52,928 bases of DNA from JAJPGZ01 sp038229295 (GTDB lineage Bacteria > Verrucomicrobiota > Verrucomicrobiia > Chthoniobacterales > UBA10450): contig JBBROO010000019.1 of NCBI GenBank assembly GCA_038229295.1, forward strand, positions 1 through 52,928, given 5' to 3'. The notes under the pieces were generated by a model, which searched no databases, was not told where the DNA came from, and saw nothing but the letters and a program-made list of their open reading frames with translations. Shown here piece after piece: positions 1-7,993 of this stretch (the stretch's first letter is position 1; the number at the start of each line of letters is the position of its first letter). Made by a program: the position numbers and the translations under genes.

Positions 1-25
1 AATGCCGGAACCGACTCCCGCTTAA
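1..25 (+). CDS. 3' end of preceding gene, probably rpsC (ribosomal protein S3)
   Basis: Only the last codons are inside the window. A frame ending in PEPTPA and TAA at 23-25 runs in from the left edge. In the usual S10 operon order rpsC lies directly before rplP, and S3 often ends in a low-complexity tail, so rpsC is the best guess from position. The visible residues are too few to identify the protein by themselves. Confidence 0.35.
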
Positions 26-37
26 AGGAATTTTTTT

Positions 38-460
38 ATGCCATTGATGCCCAAACGCGTGAAGTATCGCAAGACCCAGCGGGGAAGCCGCAAGGGGACG
101 GCGTCGCGCAATTTGCGAATCGACTTCGGGGAATTCGGGCTGCAAACGCTCGAGCGCGCGTGGATCACGAACACGCAGATCGAGGCCGCGCGTGTGGCGC
201 TTACGCGCAACATGAAACGCAAAGGCAAATTGTGGATCCGAATTTTTCCGGACAAATCCGTGACCGGGCGCCCGCCAGAAACGCGAATGGGTAAAGGTAA
301 AGGCCAACCGGAATATTGGGTCGCGACGGTAAAGCCGGGGAACATTTTGTTTGAGCTCGACGGCGTGCCGGAATCGGTCGCGCGCGAGTCGTTGCGATTG
401 GCGGCGGATAAGTTGCCCGTGCGCACGAAATTTTTGAGCCGCCATCACGTCGCGGCCTAA
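38..460 (+). CDS. rplP: 50S ribosomal protein L16
   Basis: L16 of the large subunit, 140 aa, near the usual 137 aa. It binds 23S rRNA near the A site and peptidyl-transferase centre. The start MPLMPKRVKYRKTQRG and the block GKGKGQPEYWVA (about residues 84-95) are typical of L16. AAGGA at 26-30 lies 7 bases before the ATG. It is the first complete gene of the ribosomal cluster. The last codons and stop (438-474) are repeated imperfectly at 596-632 around a small inserted element, so the gap to rpmC is unusually long for this operon. Confidence 0.97.
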   Translation: MPLMPKRVKYRKTQRGSRKGTASRNLRIDFGEFGLQTLERAWITNTQIEAARVALTRNMKRKGKLWIRIFPDKSVTGRPPETRMGKGKGQPEYWVATVKPGNILFELDGVPESVARESLRLAADKLPVRTKFLSRHHVAA

Positions 461-632
461 CGAACATGAAGATTTTCTGTCATTCTGAGCGAAGCGAAGC
501 GGAGTCGAAGAATCTCTCGATGCTAGCGAGCGGGTTGCTCCCGGAATACTTGGACGCATTTGTGAGATCCCTCACTCCGTTCGAGATGACAGAACGCCGC
601 CACCACATTGCGGCTTAACGAACATGAAGATT
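438..632. repeat. 37-bp imperfect direct repeats flanking a 120-bp terminal-inverted-repeat element
   Basis: Left copy 438-474 spans the rplP 3' end plus an ATGAAGATT. Right copy 596-632 carries the same segment and provides the true rpmC start. The copies differ at four positions, all transitions. Between them, 475-594 starts with TTCTGTCAT and ends with ATGACAGAA, a perfect 9-bp inverted repeat. It contains the TGAGCGAAGCGAAG-type text seen in dispersed bacterial repeats that spuriously translate as HSERSE. It looks like an old small mobile-element or REP-like insertion with a flanking duplication. Confidence 0.75.
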
Positions 633-827
633 AAGGAAATCATTGAGTTGAGCACGGACGAGCTTCGGACGAAGAAGCGCGATTTCCGTCAGGAGAGTTT
701 GCATCTGCGTTTGCAACAGCAGAGCGGCCAACTCGAGCAACCGAGCCGGCTGCGTTTGTTGCGCCGCGATGTGGCGCGCATCGAGACCGTGCTGGCAAAA
801 CGCGAGAAGGAAACCGCGAAGAAATAA
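624..827 (+). CDS. rpmC: 50S ribosomal protein L29
   Basis: L29, 67 aa, the usual size. It is a two-helix protein at the polypeptide exit tunnel, where trigger factor docks. MKIKEIIELSTDEL followed by a basic second helix (RLRLLRRDVARIETVLAKRE) fits the family. The start lies inside the right copy of the 37-bp repeat. The left copy offers a false start at 466 that runs through the inserted element, in frame, only to the TAA at 616. rpsQ follows after 5 bases. Confidence 0.95.
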   Translation: MKIKEIIELSTDELRTKKRDFRQESLHLRLQQQSGQLEQPSRLRLLRRDVARIETVLAKREKETAKK

Positions 828-832
828 TTTTT

Positions 833-1156
833 ATGGCCGAAGAACAATCAACTGCAACGCCGCCGCCAGGGCCGACTCAGGCGCAATCGGCCTCGACCGC
901 GCCGGAGTCATCGCGCGGTTCGCGCAAGACGCGCACCGGCGAAGTGATTTCGAGCACGATGGACAAGACGATCGTGGTGCGCACAATCACACGCGTGCCG
1001 CATCGCAAGTTCGGCAAGATCATCAAGCAAAAGAAAAAGTTTTACGCGCACGACGAAGAGAACAAGGCCAAGGCCGGCGACACGGTCCGCATCATGGAGA
1101 CGCGGCCGCTGAGCAAATTGAAGCGCTGGCGTTTAGTGGAGGTCCTCCAAAAGTAA
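833..1156 (+). CDS. rpsQ: 30S ribosomal protein S17 with N-terminal extension
   Basis: S17 is a primary 16S rRNA-binding protein with an OB fold. The conserved core starts near residue 34 (TRTGEVISSTMDKTIVV) and runs to KLKRWRLVEVLQK, matching the usual 80-85 aa protein. The first 33 residues are an Ala/Pro/Thr/Ser-rich, probably disordered extension. The ATG at 833 lies 5 bases after rpmC. A shorter start is not obvious, because no good initiation codon occurs just before the core. The gap to rplN is a single copy of the dispersed AAGATCGACA motif. Confidence 0.94.
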   Translation: MAEEQSTATPPPGPTQAQSASTAPESSRGSRKTRTGEVISSTMDKTIVVRTITRVPHRKFGKIIKQKKKFYAHDEENKAKAGDTVRIMETRPLSKLKRWRLVEVLQK

Positions 1157-1167
1157 TTGTCGATCTT

Positions 1168-1536
1168 ATGGTCCAGATTCGATCCAGACTCGACGTAGCC
1201 GACAACAGCGGCGCCCGCATGGCCACGATGATCGGCGTTATCGGCAAAGGCGCTGCCATGTCGGCCGGCATCGGTGACGTCATCACCGCGAACGTGAAAG
1301 AAGCGAGCGCGAATGGCACGGTGAAAAAGGGTGAGGTCGTTAGGGCCGTTTTGGTGCGCACACGTCAACCGATCAAACGCGACGACGGTTCGGTCCTGCG
1401 CTTCGACAACAACGCCATCGTTATCATCGACAAAGATCTGAACCCGCGCGGCACCCGCATCTTCGGTCCAGTCGCGCGCGAATTGCGCGAACGCAATTTC
1501 ATGAAAATCGTTTCACTCGCCCCGGAGGTGTTATGA
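1168..1536 (+). CDS. rplN: 50S ribosomal protein L14
   Basis: L14, 122 aa, the standard length. MVQIRSRLDVADNSGAR at the N terminus and a C terminus ending FMKIVSLAPEVL are diagnostic. The frame is open much further upstream (from 769), but that part overlaps rpmC and rpsQ and is not L14-like, so the start is ATG 1168. The ten bases directly before this ATG (1158-1167) are the reverse-complement dispersed motif TGTCGATCTT, leaving no clear Shine-Dalgarno sequence. The stop overlaps the rplX start (ATGA). Confidence 0.97.
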   Translation: MVQIRSRLDVADNSGARMATMIGVIGKGAAMSAGIGDVITANVKEASANGTVKKGEVVRAVLVRTRQPIKRDDGSVLRFDNNAIVIIDKDLNPRGTRIFGPVARELRERNFMKIVSLAPEVL

Positions 1537-1832
1537 ACCGATTAAGATTTCATGTGAAGAAGGGTGACAACGTCGAAGTGATCGCGGGGAACTTTAAAGG
1601 TTCGTCGGGAAAAATTCTGGAAGTGTTGCCGAGGAAACAGCGTGTGCTGGTGGAAGGCGTGCGCATTATTAAGAAGCATCTGCGTAAATCGCAGGACAAT
1701 CCCAACGGCAAGATTTCCGAACGCGAAGGACCGATCCATATTTCGAATGTGAAATTGATCGCGACCGAGGAGAAGATCGACAAGAAGCCGAAGAAGAAGT
1801 CCGCGAAGAAGACGGAGAAAAAGGCAGCGTAA
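1533..1832 (+). CDS. rplX: 50S ribosomal protein L24
   Basis: L24, 99 aa, is an assembly-initiator protein with a KOW motif. The KOW block (KKGDNVEVIAGNFKGSSGKI) spans about residues 9-28. A lysine-rich tail of about 20 residues follows the core and is probably disordered. The start overlaps the rplN stop by ATGA, indicating translational coupling; rplE starts on the next base after the stop. Confidence 0.95.
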   Translation: MNRLRFHVKKGDNVEVIAGNFKGSSGKILEVLPRKQRVLVEGVRIIKKHLRKSQDNPNGKISEREGPIHISNVKLIATEEKIDKKPKKKSAKKTEKKAA

Positions 1833-2417
1833 ATGAAAACGGAAAACGAATTTTATCGCGATTACAAAGAGCGCGTTGTGCCGGCGTTGCAAAAAACGCA
1901 CGGCTACAAAAACGTGCATCAGATTCCGAAGGTCGAGAAGGTCGTGGTAAATACTTCGGTCGGCTCGCAATCGGACATCAAACAAGCGCTGGAAGACGCG
2001 AAAGCAGAGCTGACGTTGATCACGGGTCAACGCCCGGCCGAGACGCGCGCGAAGAAAAGCATCGCGAATTTCAAATTGCGCAAGGAGCAGGCGATCGGCG
2101 CGAAGGTCACTTTGCGCGGCGAACGCATGTATGAATTTCTCGAGCGCTTGATCAAAGCAGCGCTGCCGCGCATTCGCGATTTTCGCGGAGTCTCGCCGCG
2201 CTGTTTCGACGGTCAGGGCAACTACACGCTCGGCGTTCCCGACCAGGCGATTTTCCCTGAAGTCGAGCTCGATAAAATCAAGCGCAACATCGGATTTGAT
2301 GTTACTATCGTCACCACCGCGCCGACGAACGAGGAAGCCAAATCGCTCCTGAGCGAAATGGGAATGCCGTTCAGTGATCGGGTGAAAAAGCCCGCCGCGC
2401 AACCCGCGACTGCCTAA
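1833..2417 (+). CDS. rplE: 50S ribosomal protein L5
   Basis: L5, 194 aa, binds 5S rRNA and contacts the P-site tRNA in the central protuberance. The central TGQRPAETRAKKSIANFKLR and the RIRDFRGVSP block are characteristic. The C-terminal extension is short and ends in PAAQPATA. In many bacteria rpsN (S14) follows; here rpsH follows after 8 bases, so rpsN must lie elsewhere. Confidence 0.97.
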   Translation: MKTENEFYRDYKERVVPALQKTHGYKNVHQIPKVEKVVVNTSVGSQSDIKQALEDAKAELTLITGQRPAETRAKKSIANFKLRKEQAIGAKVTLRGERMYEFLERLIKAALPRIRDFRGVSPRCFDGQGNYTLGVPDQAIFPEVELDKIKRNIGFDVTIVTTAPTNEEAKSLLSEMGMPFSDRVKKPAAQPATA

Positions 2418-2425
2418 CGAAATTA

Positions 2426-2824
2426 ATGAGCACTGTTACTGATCCTATTGCCGATTTGCTGGCGCGCGTGCGCAATGGCGCGCAAGCGCAGAAGATCGAC
2501 ATCTTCATGCCGTACTCGAAGATGAAGGCGGAGATCGCGCGCATTTTGAAAGAGGAAGGTTACATCACCGATTACTCGGTTGATACGGAAGCGGCGCATC
2601 CGCGAATCAAAATCACAAATAAATTGGCCAATCGCACGAGCGCCATCACCGGATTGAAGCGCGTCAGCCGTCCCGGATTGCGGCGTTACGTTGGCGCGAA
2701 AGAAGTGCCGCGTGTGCTCGGCGGAATGGGTATCGCGATTTTATCCACGCCCCGCGGCATTTTGTCCGGACGCGAAGCGAAGAAGCAAAACGTCGGCGGC
2801 GAATTACTCGCTTACGTTTGGTAA
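2426..2824 (+). CDS. rpsH: 30S ribosomal protein S8
   Basis: S8, 132 aa, is a central-domain 16S rRNA binder and, in E. coli, translational repressor of the spc operon. MSTVTDPIADLLARVRNG at the start and the STPRGILSGREAKKQNVGGELLAYVW end fit the family over its full length. It contains an in-frame copy of AAGATCGACA (2492-2501) encoding KID. Confidence 0.97.
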   Translation: MSTVTDPIADLLARVRNGAQAQKIDIFMPYSKMKAEIARILKEEGYITDYSVDTEAAHPRIKITNKLANRTSAITGLKRVSRPGLRRYVGAKEVPRVLGGMGIAILSTPRGILSGREAKKQNVGGELLAYVW

Positions 2825-2836
2825 AGAATTTTTGTT

Positions 2837-3376
2837 ATGTCACGAATCGGAAATAAACCCGTTGATATTCCCGACAAGGTGAAGGTCAACATCGACAACG
2901 CGGGCGCGGTGTCGGTGGAAGGGCCGAAAGGGAAATTGAATTGGACTTTGCCGCGCGATATCTCGGGCAAGATCGACAATAACAAAGTGACGATCGCGCG
3001 TGCGGCTGAGACGCGCAGCGTGAAAGCGTTGCACGGACTTTCGCGCTCGCTCGTGAGCAACATGGTGCAAGGCGTGAGCGAAGGCTTCACCAGGAATCTC
3101 GAAATCGAAGGCGTCGGTTTCAAAGCCGCCGTGCAAGGCCAGAACTTGAATCTCTCGTTAGGCTTTTCGCATCCGATTCTTTTTTCGATTCCGAAAGACA
3201 TTAAAATCACGGTGACGGACAACACCAAGATCGCCATCGCCGGTGTGGACAAGAAAACGGTCGGCCAGGTCGCGGCCGACATTCGCCGTTTTTATCCACC
3301 GGAACCTTACAAGGGCAAAGGCGTTCGTTATGCTGGCGAGCAGGTTCGCCGGAAGGAAGGCAAGACGGTCCAGTAA
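2837..3376 (+). CDS. rplF: 50S ribosomal protein L6
   Basis: L6, 179 aa, lies near the sarcin-ricin loop and factor-binding site. MSRIGNKPVDIP at the N terminus and the signature PPEPYKGKGVRYAGE near the C terminus (about residues 150-164) identify it. It is full length with no extension. rplR begins one base after its stop. Confidence 0.97.
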   Translation: MSRIGNKPVDIPDKVKVNIDNAGAVSVEGPKGKLNWTLPRDISGKIDNNKVTIARAAETRSVKALHGLSRSLVSNMVQGVSEGFTRNLEIEGVGFKAAVQGQNLNLSLGFSHPILFSIPKDIKITVTDNTKIAIAGVDKKTVGQVAADIRRFYPPEPYKGKGVRYAGEQVRRKEGKTVQ

Positions 3377-3377
3377 T

Positions 3378-3743
3378 ATGGCTACGAATATTCGCAAAGC
3401 CGTCCACACTCGTCTCCATCGCCGTATCCGGAAGAAAATTTCGGGCACGGCTGAGCGTCCGCGTCTCGCGGTTCATTTTTCGGGAAAGCATGTTTATGCG
3501 CAGGTGGTCGATGACGAAGCGGGCAAAACTTTGGTAGCGGCAGCGACGAATCAAAAATCGTTGCTCGGCAAAAACAAAGCGGCGGCGAATCGCGCGACCG
3601 CGGAAGTGATCGGCAAAGCGATTGCCGAACGCGCGCTTGGAAAGAAGATCGACAAGGTGGTTTTCGATCGCGGCGGGTTTCAATATCACGGCAAAGTGAA
3701 AGCATTGGCCGACGCAGCGCGCGAAGGCGGATTAAAGTTTTAA
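3378..3743 (+). CDS. rplR: 50S ribosomal protein L18
   Basis: L18, 121 aa, binds 5S rRNA with L5. The start at ATG 3378 gives MATNIRKAVHTRLHRRIRKKI and the usual length. The frame is open upstream but overlaps rplF. RPRLAVHFSGKHVYAQV and the C-terminal FDRGGFQYHGKVKALADAAREGGL are typical. A copy of AAGATCGACA at 3645-3654 encodes KIDK. Confidence 0.96.
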   Translation: MATNIRKAVHTRLHRRIRKKISGTAERPRLAVHFSGKHVYAQVVDDEAGKTLVAAATNQKSLLGKNKAAANRATAEVIGKAIAERALGKKIDKVVFDRGGFQYHGKVKALADAAREGGLKF

Positions 3744-3750
3744 TTTCATC

Positions 3751-4305
3751 ATGGCACAACAAGGACAAGGCAGACGCGGCGAACGGCAGACGGATCGATC
3801 ATCAGCCGTGCGCGGCGACACGACCGAGAAGGTCGTCTTTATCAATCGTTGCGCGAAAGTGGTGAAAGGCGGACGGCGTTTTAGCTTTAGCGCGCTCATT
3901 GTCGCGGGCGATCACGATGGATCGGTCGGCGTCGGTTTCGGCAAAGCGAACGAAGTCGCGGAAGCGATTCGCAAAGCATCGGACGCGGCGCGCAAATCGA
4001 TGGAGAAAGTTTCGCTGCGCGAAAACACGATTCCGCACGAGACGATCGGTGAATTTGGCGGCGGCAGAGTTTTGCTGCGGCCGGCGTCACCGGGAACAGG
4101 TGTCATCGCCGGCGGTGGAGTGCGAGCGGTCGTGGAAGCGGCCGGAATTAAAGACGTGCTCGCGAAGTCGTTAGGCTCGAGCAATCACGCCAACGTGGTG
4201 AAGGCGACGATCGAAGCGCTGCGCGGATTGCGCCGGCGCGATGAAATTTTGAAAACGCGCGGCATTCCGCTGCACGACGGCAAAGCGCAAGCTCCACAGT
4301 CATGA
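3751..4305 (+). CDS. rpsE: 30S ribosomal protein S5
   Basis: S5, 184 aa, is involved in decoding fidelity and mRNA helicase activity of the 30S subunit. The double-stranded RNA-binding segment (TEKVVFINRCAKVVKGG) and the GTGVIAGGGVRAVVEAAGI block are conserved. The N terminus carries a short polar extension (MAQQGQGRRGERQTD). Its stop overlaps the rplO start (ATGA). rpmD (L30), which sits between rpsE and rplO in many bacteria, is absent here. Confidence 0.97.
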   Translation: MAQQGQGRRGERQTDRSSAVRGDTTEKVVFINRCAKVVKGGRRFSFSALIVAGDHDGSVGVGFGKANEVAEAIRKASDAARKSMEKVSLRENTIPHETIGEFGGGRVLLRPASPGTGVIAGGGVRAVVEAAGIKDVLAKSLGSSNHANVVKATIEALRGLRRRDEILKTRGIPLHDGKAQAPQS

Positions 4306-4901
4306 TGCGCTTACATAATATGCGGCCGCGTCCCGGCTCGCGGCATCGGGTGAAGCGACTCGGTTGCGGCGAAAGTTCCGGCCACGGCAAGACGAGCGGC
4401 AAAGGTCATAAAGGCCAGAAGGCGCGTTCGGGTGGAAGCATCCGCCTCGGATTTGAAGGCGGACAGATGCCGCTCATTCGGCGTTTGCCCAAGCGCGGCT
4501 TTAATAACGCGCGGTTTCACAAGATTTACGGGCTCGTAAATCTCAGCGATCTCAACGAATTCAAGGCGGGCACGCTGATTAATGAAGAGCTGCTGCGCGA
4601 ATCGAATCTGGTTCGCGGGAAAGTCGCGGGGATTAAAATTTTGGGTGACGGCGAATTAAAGCACGAATTGAAAATCGAAGCGGACAAGTTCAGCGCGTCG
4701 GCCCGCGAGAAGATCGAAAAAGCGGGCGGGACAGTGACGGTACGCGAAAAAAGAATTCCGCCCGCAGATGGCGCGAAGGAAGATGTCGATCTTGCGACGA
4801 AGTCGGAAGGTTCCGAGGCGAAGCCGAAGAAAAGATCGACAAGTAAACCTCGCGCCAAGGCGAAGTCGTCGCCGAAGAAGAAACCCTCGCGAAAGAAGTA
4901 A
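4302..4901 (+). CDS. rplO: 50S ribosomal protein L15 with lysine-rich C-terminal tail
   Basis: L15, 199 aa against the usual 145-150. RPRPGSRHRVKRLGCGESSGHGKTSGKGHKGQ-type glycine-rich sequence at residues 8-40 is diagnostic. The core ends near residue 150 and is followed by about 50 residues dominated by Lys, Ala, Ser and Arg, likely disordered and RNA-binding. Two dispersed motif copies, in opposite orientations, lie in this tail (4784-4793 and 4832-4841). secY follows after 3 bases. Confidence 0.95.
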   Translation: MMRLHNMRPRPGSRHRVKRLGCGESSGHGKTSGKGHKGQKARSGGSIRLGFEGGQMPLIRRLPKRGFNNARFHKIYGLVNLSDLNEFKAGTLINEELLRESNLVRGKVAGIKILGDGELKHELKIEADKFSASAREKIEKAGGTVTVREKRIPPADGAKEDVDLATKSEGSEAKPKKRSTSKPRAKAKSSPKKKPSRKK

Positions 4902-4904
4902 GGG

Positions 4905-6425
4905 ATGCTTTCGGCATTTCTAAACACGGTCAAGATACCGGAGTTACGCCGGCGAATCTTGTTTACGCTGGCGGTCATCGTGATCGTGCGTCTCGGAGCG
5001 GCGATCACTACGCCGGGCGTCAATCAAGCCGTGCTGCAGGAATGGTTCCGCAGCGCGCTCACCGAAAAATCGGGCGGCAGTGTGGCCGCGTTGTTCAATT
5101 TGTTCAGCGGCGGCGCGCTTGAGAACTGCGCTATCTTTTCGTTAGGCATTATGCCTTACATCAGCGCGTCAATCATGATGCAGCTGCTCACCGCGGTCAT
5201 TCCGCAACTTGGGCGGCTCGCGCGCGAAGACGGCGGTCGGCAAAAGATCATGCAGTACACGCGCTACGCGACCGTGGCGCTTTGCATTTTCCAGGGATAT
5301 CTGCTCGCGGTTTCATTCCAACATCCGGAGTCGTATCACACCATGTTGCCTGGCATCACCGAGACGATGGCGAAGCTCGGCATTCCGCTCGTTGACGATC
5401 CGGGGATGATCTTTCGTGTCGTGACGGTGGTCTCGTTAACCACGGGCACGTTGTTTTTGATGTGGCTGGGCGACCAAATCACCGAGCGCGGAATCGGCAA
5501 CGGCATCTCACTCATCATCACAGTTGGAATCGTGGCCCGCTTGCCCGCGGCGCTGGCGCAAGCGTGGAAAACATTTGTTCCATCGACACAAACCGGAACG
5601 AGTCAGGTGAACCCGATGATCCTCGTGATCCTGGTGCTGGTTTTGTTTTTCGTGATTGCTGCCGTCATCGCGATCACGCAAGGCGTGCGCAAGATCACGG
5701 TGCAGTACGCAAAACGCGTGGTCGGACGAAAAATGTACGGTGGCCAAACGCAATACATGCCGCTGAAAGTGAATTACGCCGGCGTTATGCCGATCATTTT
5801 CGCGTGGGCGCTGCTCTTATTTCCAACGACGATTGTTGGGCTAGCCTTCAAGAATAGTCCCACCGCGGCCAAGATTGCGAGCGCTTTGAACACCGGTTGG
5901 CCGCATTACGCGGTGCTCGCGGCGATGATCTTCTTCTTCAGTTACTTTTGGGTGGCAACGCAGTTCCAACCCGCGCAAATCGCGGATGATCTCAAAAAAG
6001 TCGGCGGTTACATTCCGGGCGTGCGTCCGGGCAAGCCAACGTCGGACTTTCTCGATTTTACGATGACGCGACTGACTTTCGCGGGCGCAATTTTTCTGAC
6101 GCTTATTGCGGTGTTGCCAAGTTTGCTTAGCCAAGGATTGCAGGTTCCGCAGATTACGGCGCAATTTTTCGGCGGGACGAGTCTGCTGATTATTGTCGGC
6201 GTGATGCTCGACACGATGCGGCAAGTGGAGACACATCTGATCCAGCGGCATTACGATGGATTTCTACGCAAAGGACGCATCCGCGGCCGCTCATTTGATG
6301 GTTCTTCGCGAGCTTTCAATCGCGGCGAAGCGGCGGCGAGTAACACGTTGATGTGGCTTTATGTGGCGATCGCGGTCCTGGTGATTGCCGGCGTGGTGAT
6401 CTTTCTGATATCGGGCTCGAAGTGA
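4905..6425 (+). CDS. secY: Preprotein translocase subunit SecY
   Basis: SecY forms the protein-conducting channel of the inner membrane. The 506-aa product has ten predicted membrane segments, a plug region with the FNLFSGGALENCAIFSLGIMPYI-type signature (about residues 63-85), and LGDQITERGIGNGISLI (about 187-203). It is longer than E. coli SecY (443 aa), with extra periplasmic loop sequence after the first and third helices, as in related phyla. Its stop overlaps the adk GTG start (GTGA). Confidence 0.97.
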   Translation: MLSAFLNTVKIPELRRRILFTLAVIVIVRLGAAITTPGVNQAVLQEWFRSALTEKSGGSVAALFNLFSGGALENCAIFSLGIMPYISASIMMQLLTAVIPQLGRLAREDGGRQKIMQYTRYATVALCIFQGYLLAVSFQHPESYHTMLPGITETMAKLGIPLVDDPGMIFRVVTVVSLTTGTLFLMWLGDQITERGIGNGISLIITVGIVARLPAALAQAWKTFVPSTQTGTSQVNPMILVILVLVLFFVIAAVIAITQGVRKITVQYAKRVVGRKMYGGQTQYMPLKVNYAGVMPIIFAWALLLFPTTIVGLAFKNSPTAAKIASALNTGWPHYAVLAAMIFFFSYFWVATQFQPAQIADDLKKVGGYIPGVRPGKPTSDFLDFTMTRLTFAGAIFLTLIAVLPSLLSQGLQVPQITAQFFGGTSLLIIVGVMLDTMRQVETHLIQRHYDGFLRKGRIRGRSFDGSSRAFNRGEAAASNTLMWLYVAIAVLVIAGVVIFLISGSK

Positions 6426-7072
6426 AGCGGCGACTCGTTCTCCTCGGCGCGCCGGGTTCCGGCAAAGGAACTCAAGCGGAAATGATTACCCGTCAGTTTG
6501 GCGTGCCGGTGACATCGCCGGGCGCGATTCTGCGACGCGAAAAAGATTTGGGGACACCGTTGGGAATGGAGACGGCGGAGATCACACAACACGGCGGCTT
6601 GGTCTCGGACAAAATTATCGTGCAGCTGATCGAAGACTGGCTGCGACTCCATGGCAGCTCGGGATTTGTTTTTGATGGATTTCCGCGGACTCTGCCGCAA
6701 GGGGAAAGTTTATTGTCGATCTTGCAACGTCTACATACTGCTCTCGATCTTGCCATTTGGCTGGAGGTCTCGGAGAAAACCGTGCACGAACGGATTGGCG
6801 GCCGATTGCAATGCCGCAGTTGTGGCTTCACGACCAGCGTGACCAGCGCGAAGTTTGCCGAGCGACCGGTGTGCCCGTACTGCGACGGCTCGCTCGTTAG
6901 GCGGAATGACGATGATGAAAGCGTATTACGCACCCGGCTGCAGGAATTTCATGCGAAGACAGACCCGCTCGCATCTTTTTATGAGAAGATGTCGATCTTG
7001 CACCGCATCGACGGAAATCGCGATCGCGAGGAAGTGTTCAAGGAAGTTTCCAAATTAATCGAAGCAAAGTAG
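6422..7072 (+). CDS. adk: Adenylate kinase
   Basis: Adenylate kinase interconverts ATP + AMP and 2 ADP. I chose GTG 6422, which overlaps the secY stop, because the P-loop GAPGSGKGT then sits at residues 9-17 as in the family and the length becomes 216 aa. The FDGFPRT motif follows at about residues 79-85. The LID domain has two CxxC pairs (CRSC and CPYC), indicating a zinc-binding LID. An upstream in-frame ATG lies within secY and is unlikely to be used. Confidence 0.95.
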   Translation: MKRRLVLLGAPGSGKGTQAEMITRQFGVPVTSPGAILRREKDLGTPLGMETAEITQHGGLVSDKIIVQLIEDWLRLHGSSGFVFDGFPRTLPQGESLLSILQRLHTALDLAIWLEVSEKTVHERIGGRLQCRSCGFTTSVTSAKFAERPVCPYCDGSLVRRNDDDESVLRTRLQEFHAKTDPLASFYEKMSILHRIDGNRDREEVFKEVSKLIEAK

Positions 7073-7075
7073 CGG

Positions 7076-7852
7076 ATGATTCCGATCAAAAGCGCAAAGG
7101 AAGTGGAAAAGATGCGGCAATCATGTCGCACCGCGAGCGAAATTCTCGATCGTGTCAGCGAACTGGTGCGGCCGGGCATTTCCACGAAAGAGATCGACGA
7201 GGCCGCGGCTGATTTCATGCAGGAAGCGAAGGTGAAGAGCGCATTTCTCGGCTACCGACTCGGCCATCGGATTTTTCCGGGCAACATTTGCATTTCGCTG
7301 AATGACGAAGTGGTGCACGGCATCGCGAGCCAGCGCCGCATTCAGTATGGCGACATCGTGAAGCTCGACATCGGCGTGATTCAAGATGGTTGGGTGGGGG
7401 ACACGGCGACCACGGTCGCCGCCGGCATGATCGACGAACGCGTCGAGCAGTTATTGCGCGTGACGGAAAATGCGCTCGAACGCGCCATTAAAGTCGCGGT
7501 CGAAGGAATGCGATTGGGCGACATTTGCGCGGAAATCGAAGATGAAGCGGTGCGCAATCATTTCTCGGTTGTGCGCGAATTTGTCGGCCACGGGGTCGGC
7601 CGCAAACTGCATGAGGAGCCGCAAATTCCGAATTACGGGAGACGCGGGAGCGGGCCGAAATTGAAAACTGGAATGACCTTGGCGATCGAGCCGATGATTA
7701 ACATGGGAGCAGCGGATGTGCGATTGCTCGACGATGGCTGGACCGTGCGGACGGCGGACGGAATGCCGTCGGCGCATTTCGAGCACACGGTTTTAATTAG
7801 GAAAGATGCGCCCGAAATCCTGACCTGGCGCGCGAAGGCGCAATTGAAGTAA
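7076..7852 (+). CDS. map: Methionine aminopeptidase, type I
   Basis: Removes the initiator methionine from nascent proteins. It has 258 aa, the type I size. The metal ligands are visible: Asp in KLDIGVIQDG and VGDTATT, His in FVGHGVGRKLHEEP, Glu in LAIEPMI and Glu in HFEHTVLI. It follows adk after 3 bases, the common secY-adk-map order. Its last codons overlap, in another frame, the start of the infA remnant. Confidence 0.97.
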   Translation: MIPIKSAKEVEKMRQSCRTASEILDRVSELVRPGISTKEIDEAAADFMQEAKVKSAFLGYRLGHRIFPGNICISLNDEVVHGIASQRRIQYGDIVKLDIGVIQDGWVGDTATTVAAGMIDERVEQLLRVTENALERAIKVAVEGMRLGDICAEIEDEAVRNHFSVVREFVGHGVGRKLHEEPQIPNYGRRGSGPKLKTGMTLAIEPMINMGAADVRLLDDGWTVRTADGMPSAHFEHTVLIRKDAPEILTWRAKAQLK

Positions 7853-7947
7853 AGCTGTGCATTCGCGTGTTGCCAGGCGGCGAAGTTATGCTACAGGTTT
7901 CACCCTGCGATTTGTCGAAGCGGCGGATCACTTTCCGCCAGAAATGA
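7825..7947 (+). pseudogene. infA: Internally deleted infA remnant (translation initiation factor IF-1)
   Basis: In the frame ending TGA 7945-7947 the sequence reads LAREGAIEVKL directly followed by CIRVLPGGEVMLQVSPCDLSKRRITFRQK. The first part matches the IF-1 N terminus (MAKEDxIEVEG type). The second matches the IF-1 C-terminal third (YIRILPGDKVxxELSPYDLxxGRI). About 33 central residues of the OB fold are missing and the initiator position is CTG. infA classically lies between map and rpmJ, so this is its relic in place. It overlaps the 3' end of map. A functional infA would have to be elsewhere. Confidence 0.75.
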
Positions 7948-7993
7948 CCTGCGGATCGTTTCTTGTTTTTCGTTAGATCGACAACTGAATTTT

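Noticed and set aside
466..618. Small ORF reading MKIFCHSERSEAESKNL between rplP and rpmC
   Set aside because: It is the false start in the left 37-bp repeat read through the inserted element; HSERSE-type peptides are known artefacts of this repeat.
769..1167. Open frame extending rplN upstream by 133 codons
   Set aside because: It overlaps rpmC and rpsQ and encodes no L14-like sequence; L14 begins at ATG 1168 with normal length.
1542..2402. 286-codon minus-strand ORF
   Set aside because: Lies wholly opposite rplX and rplE and has the Arg/Leu/Phe-rich composition of an antisense shadow in GC-rich DNA.
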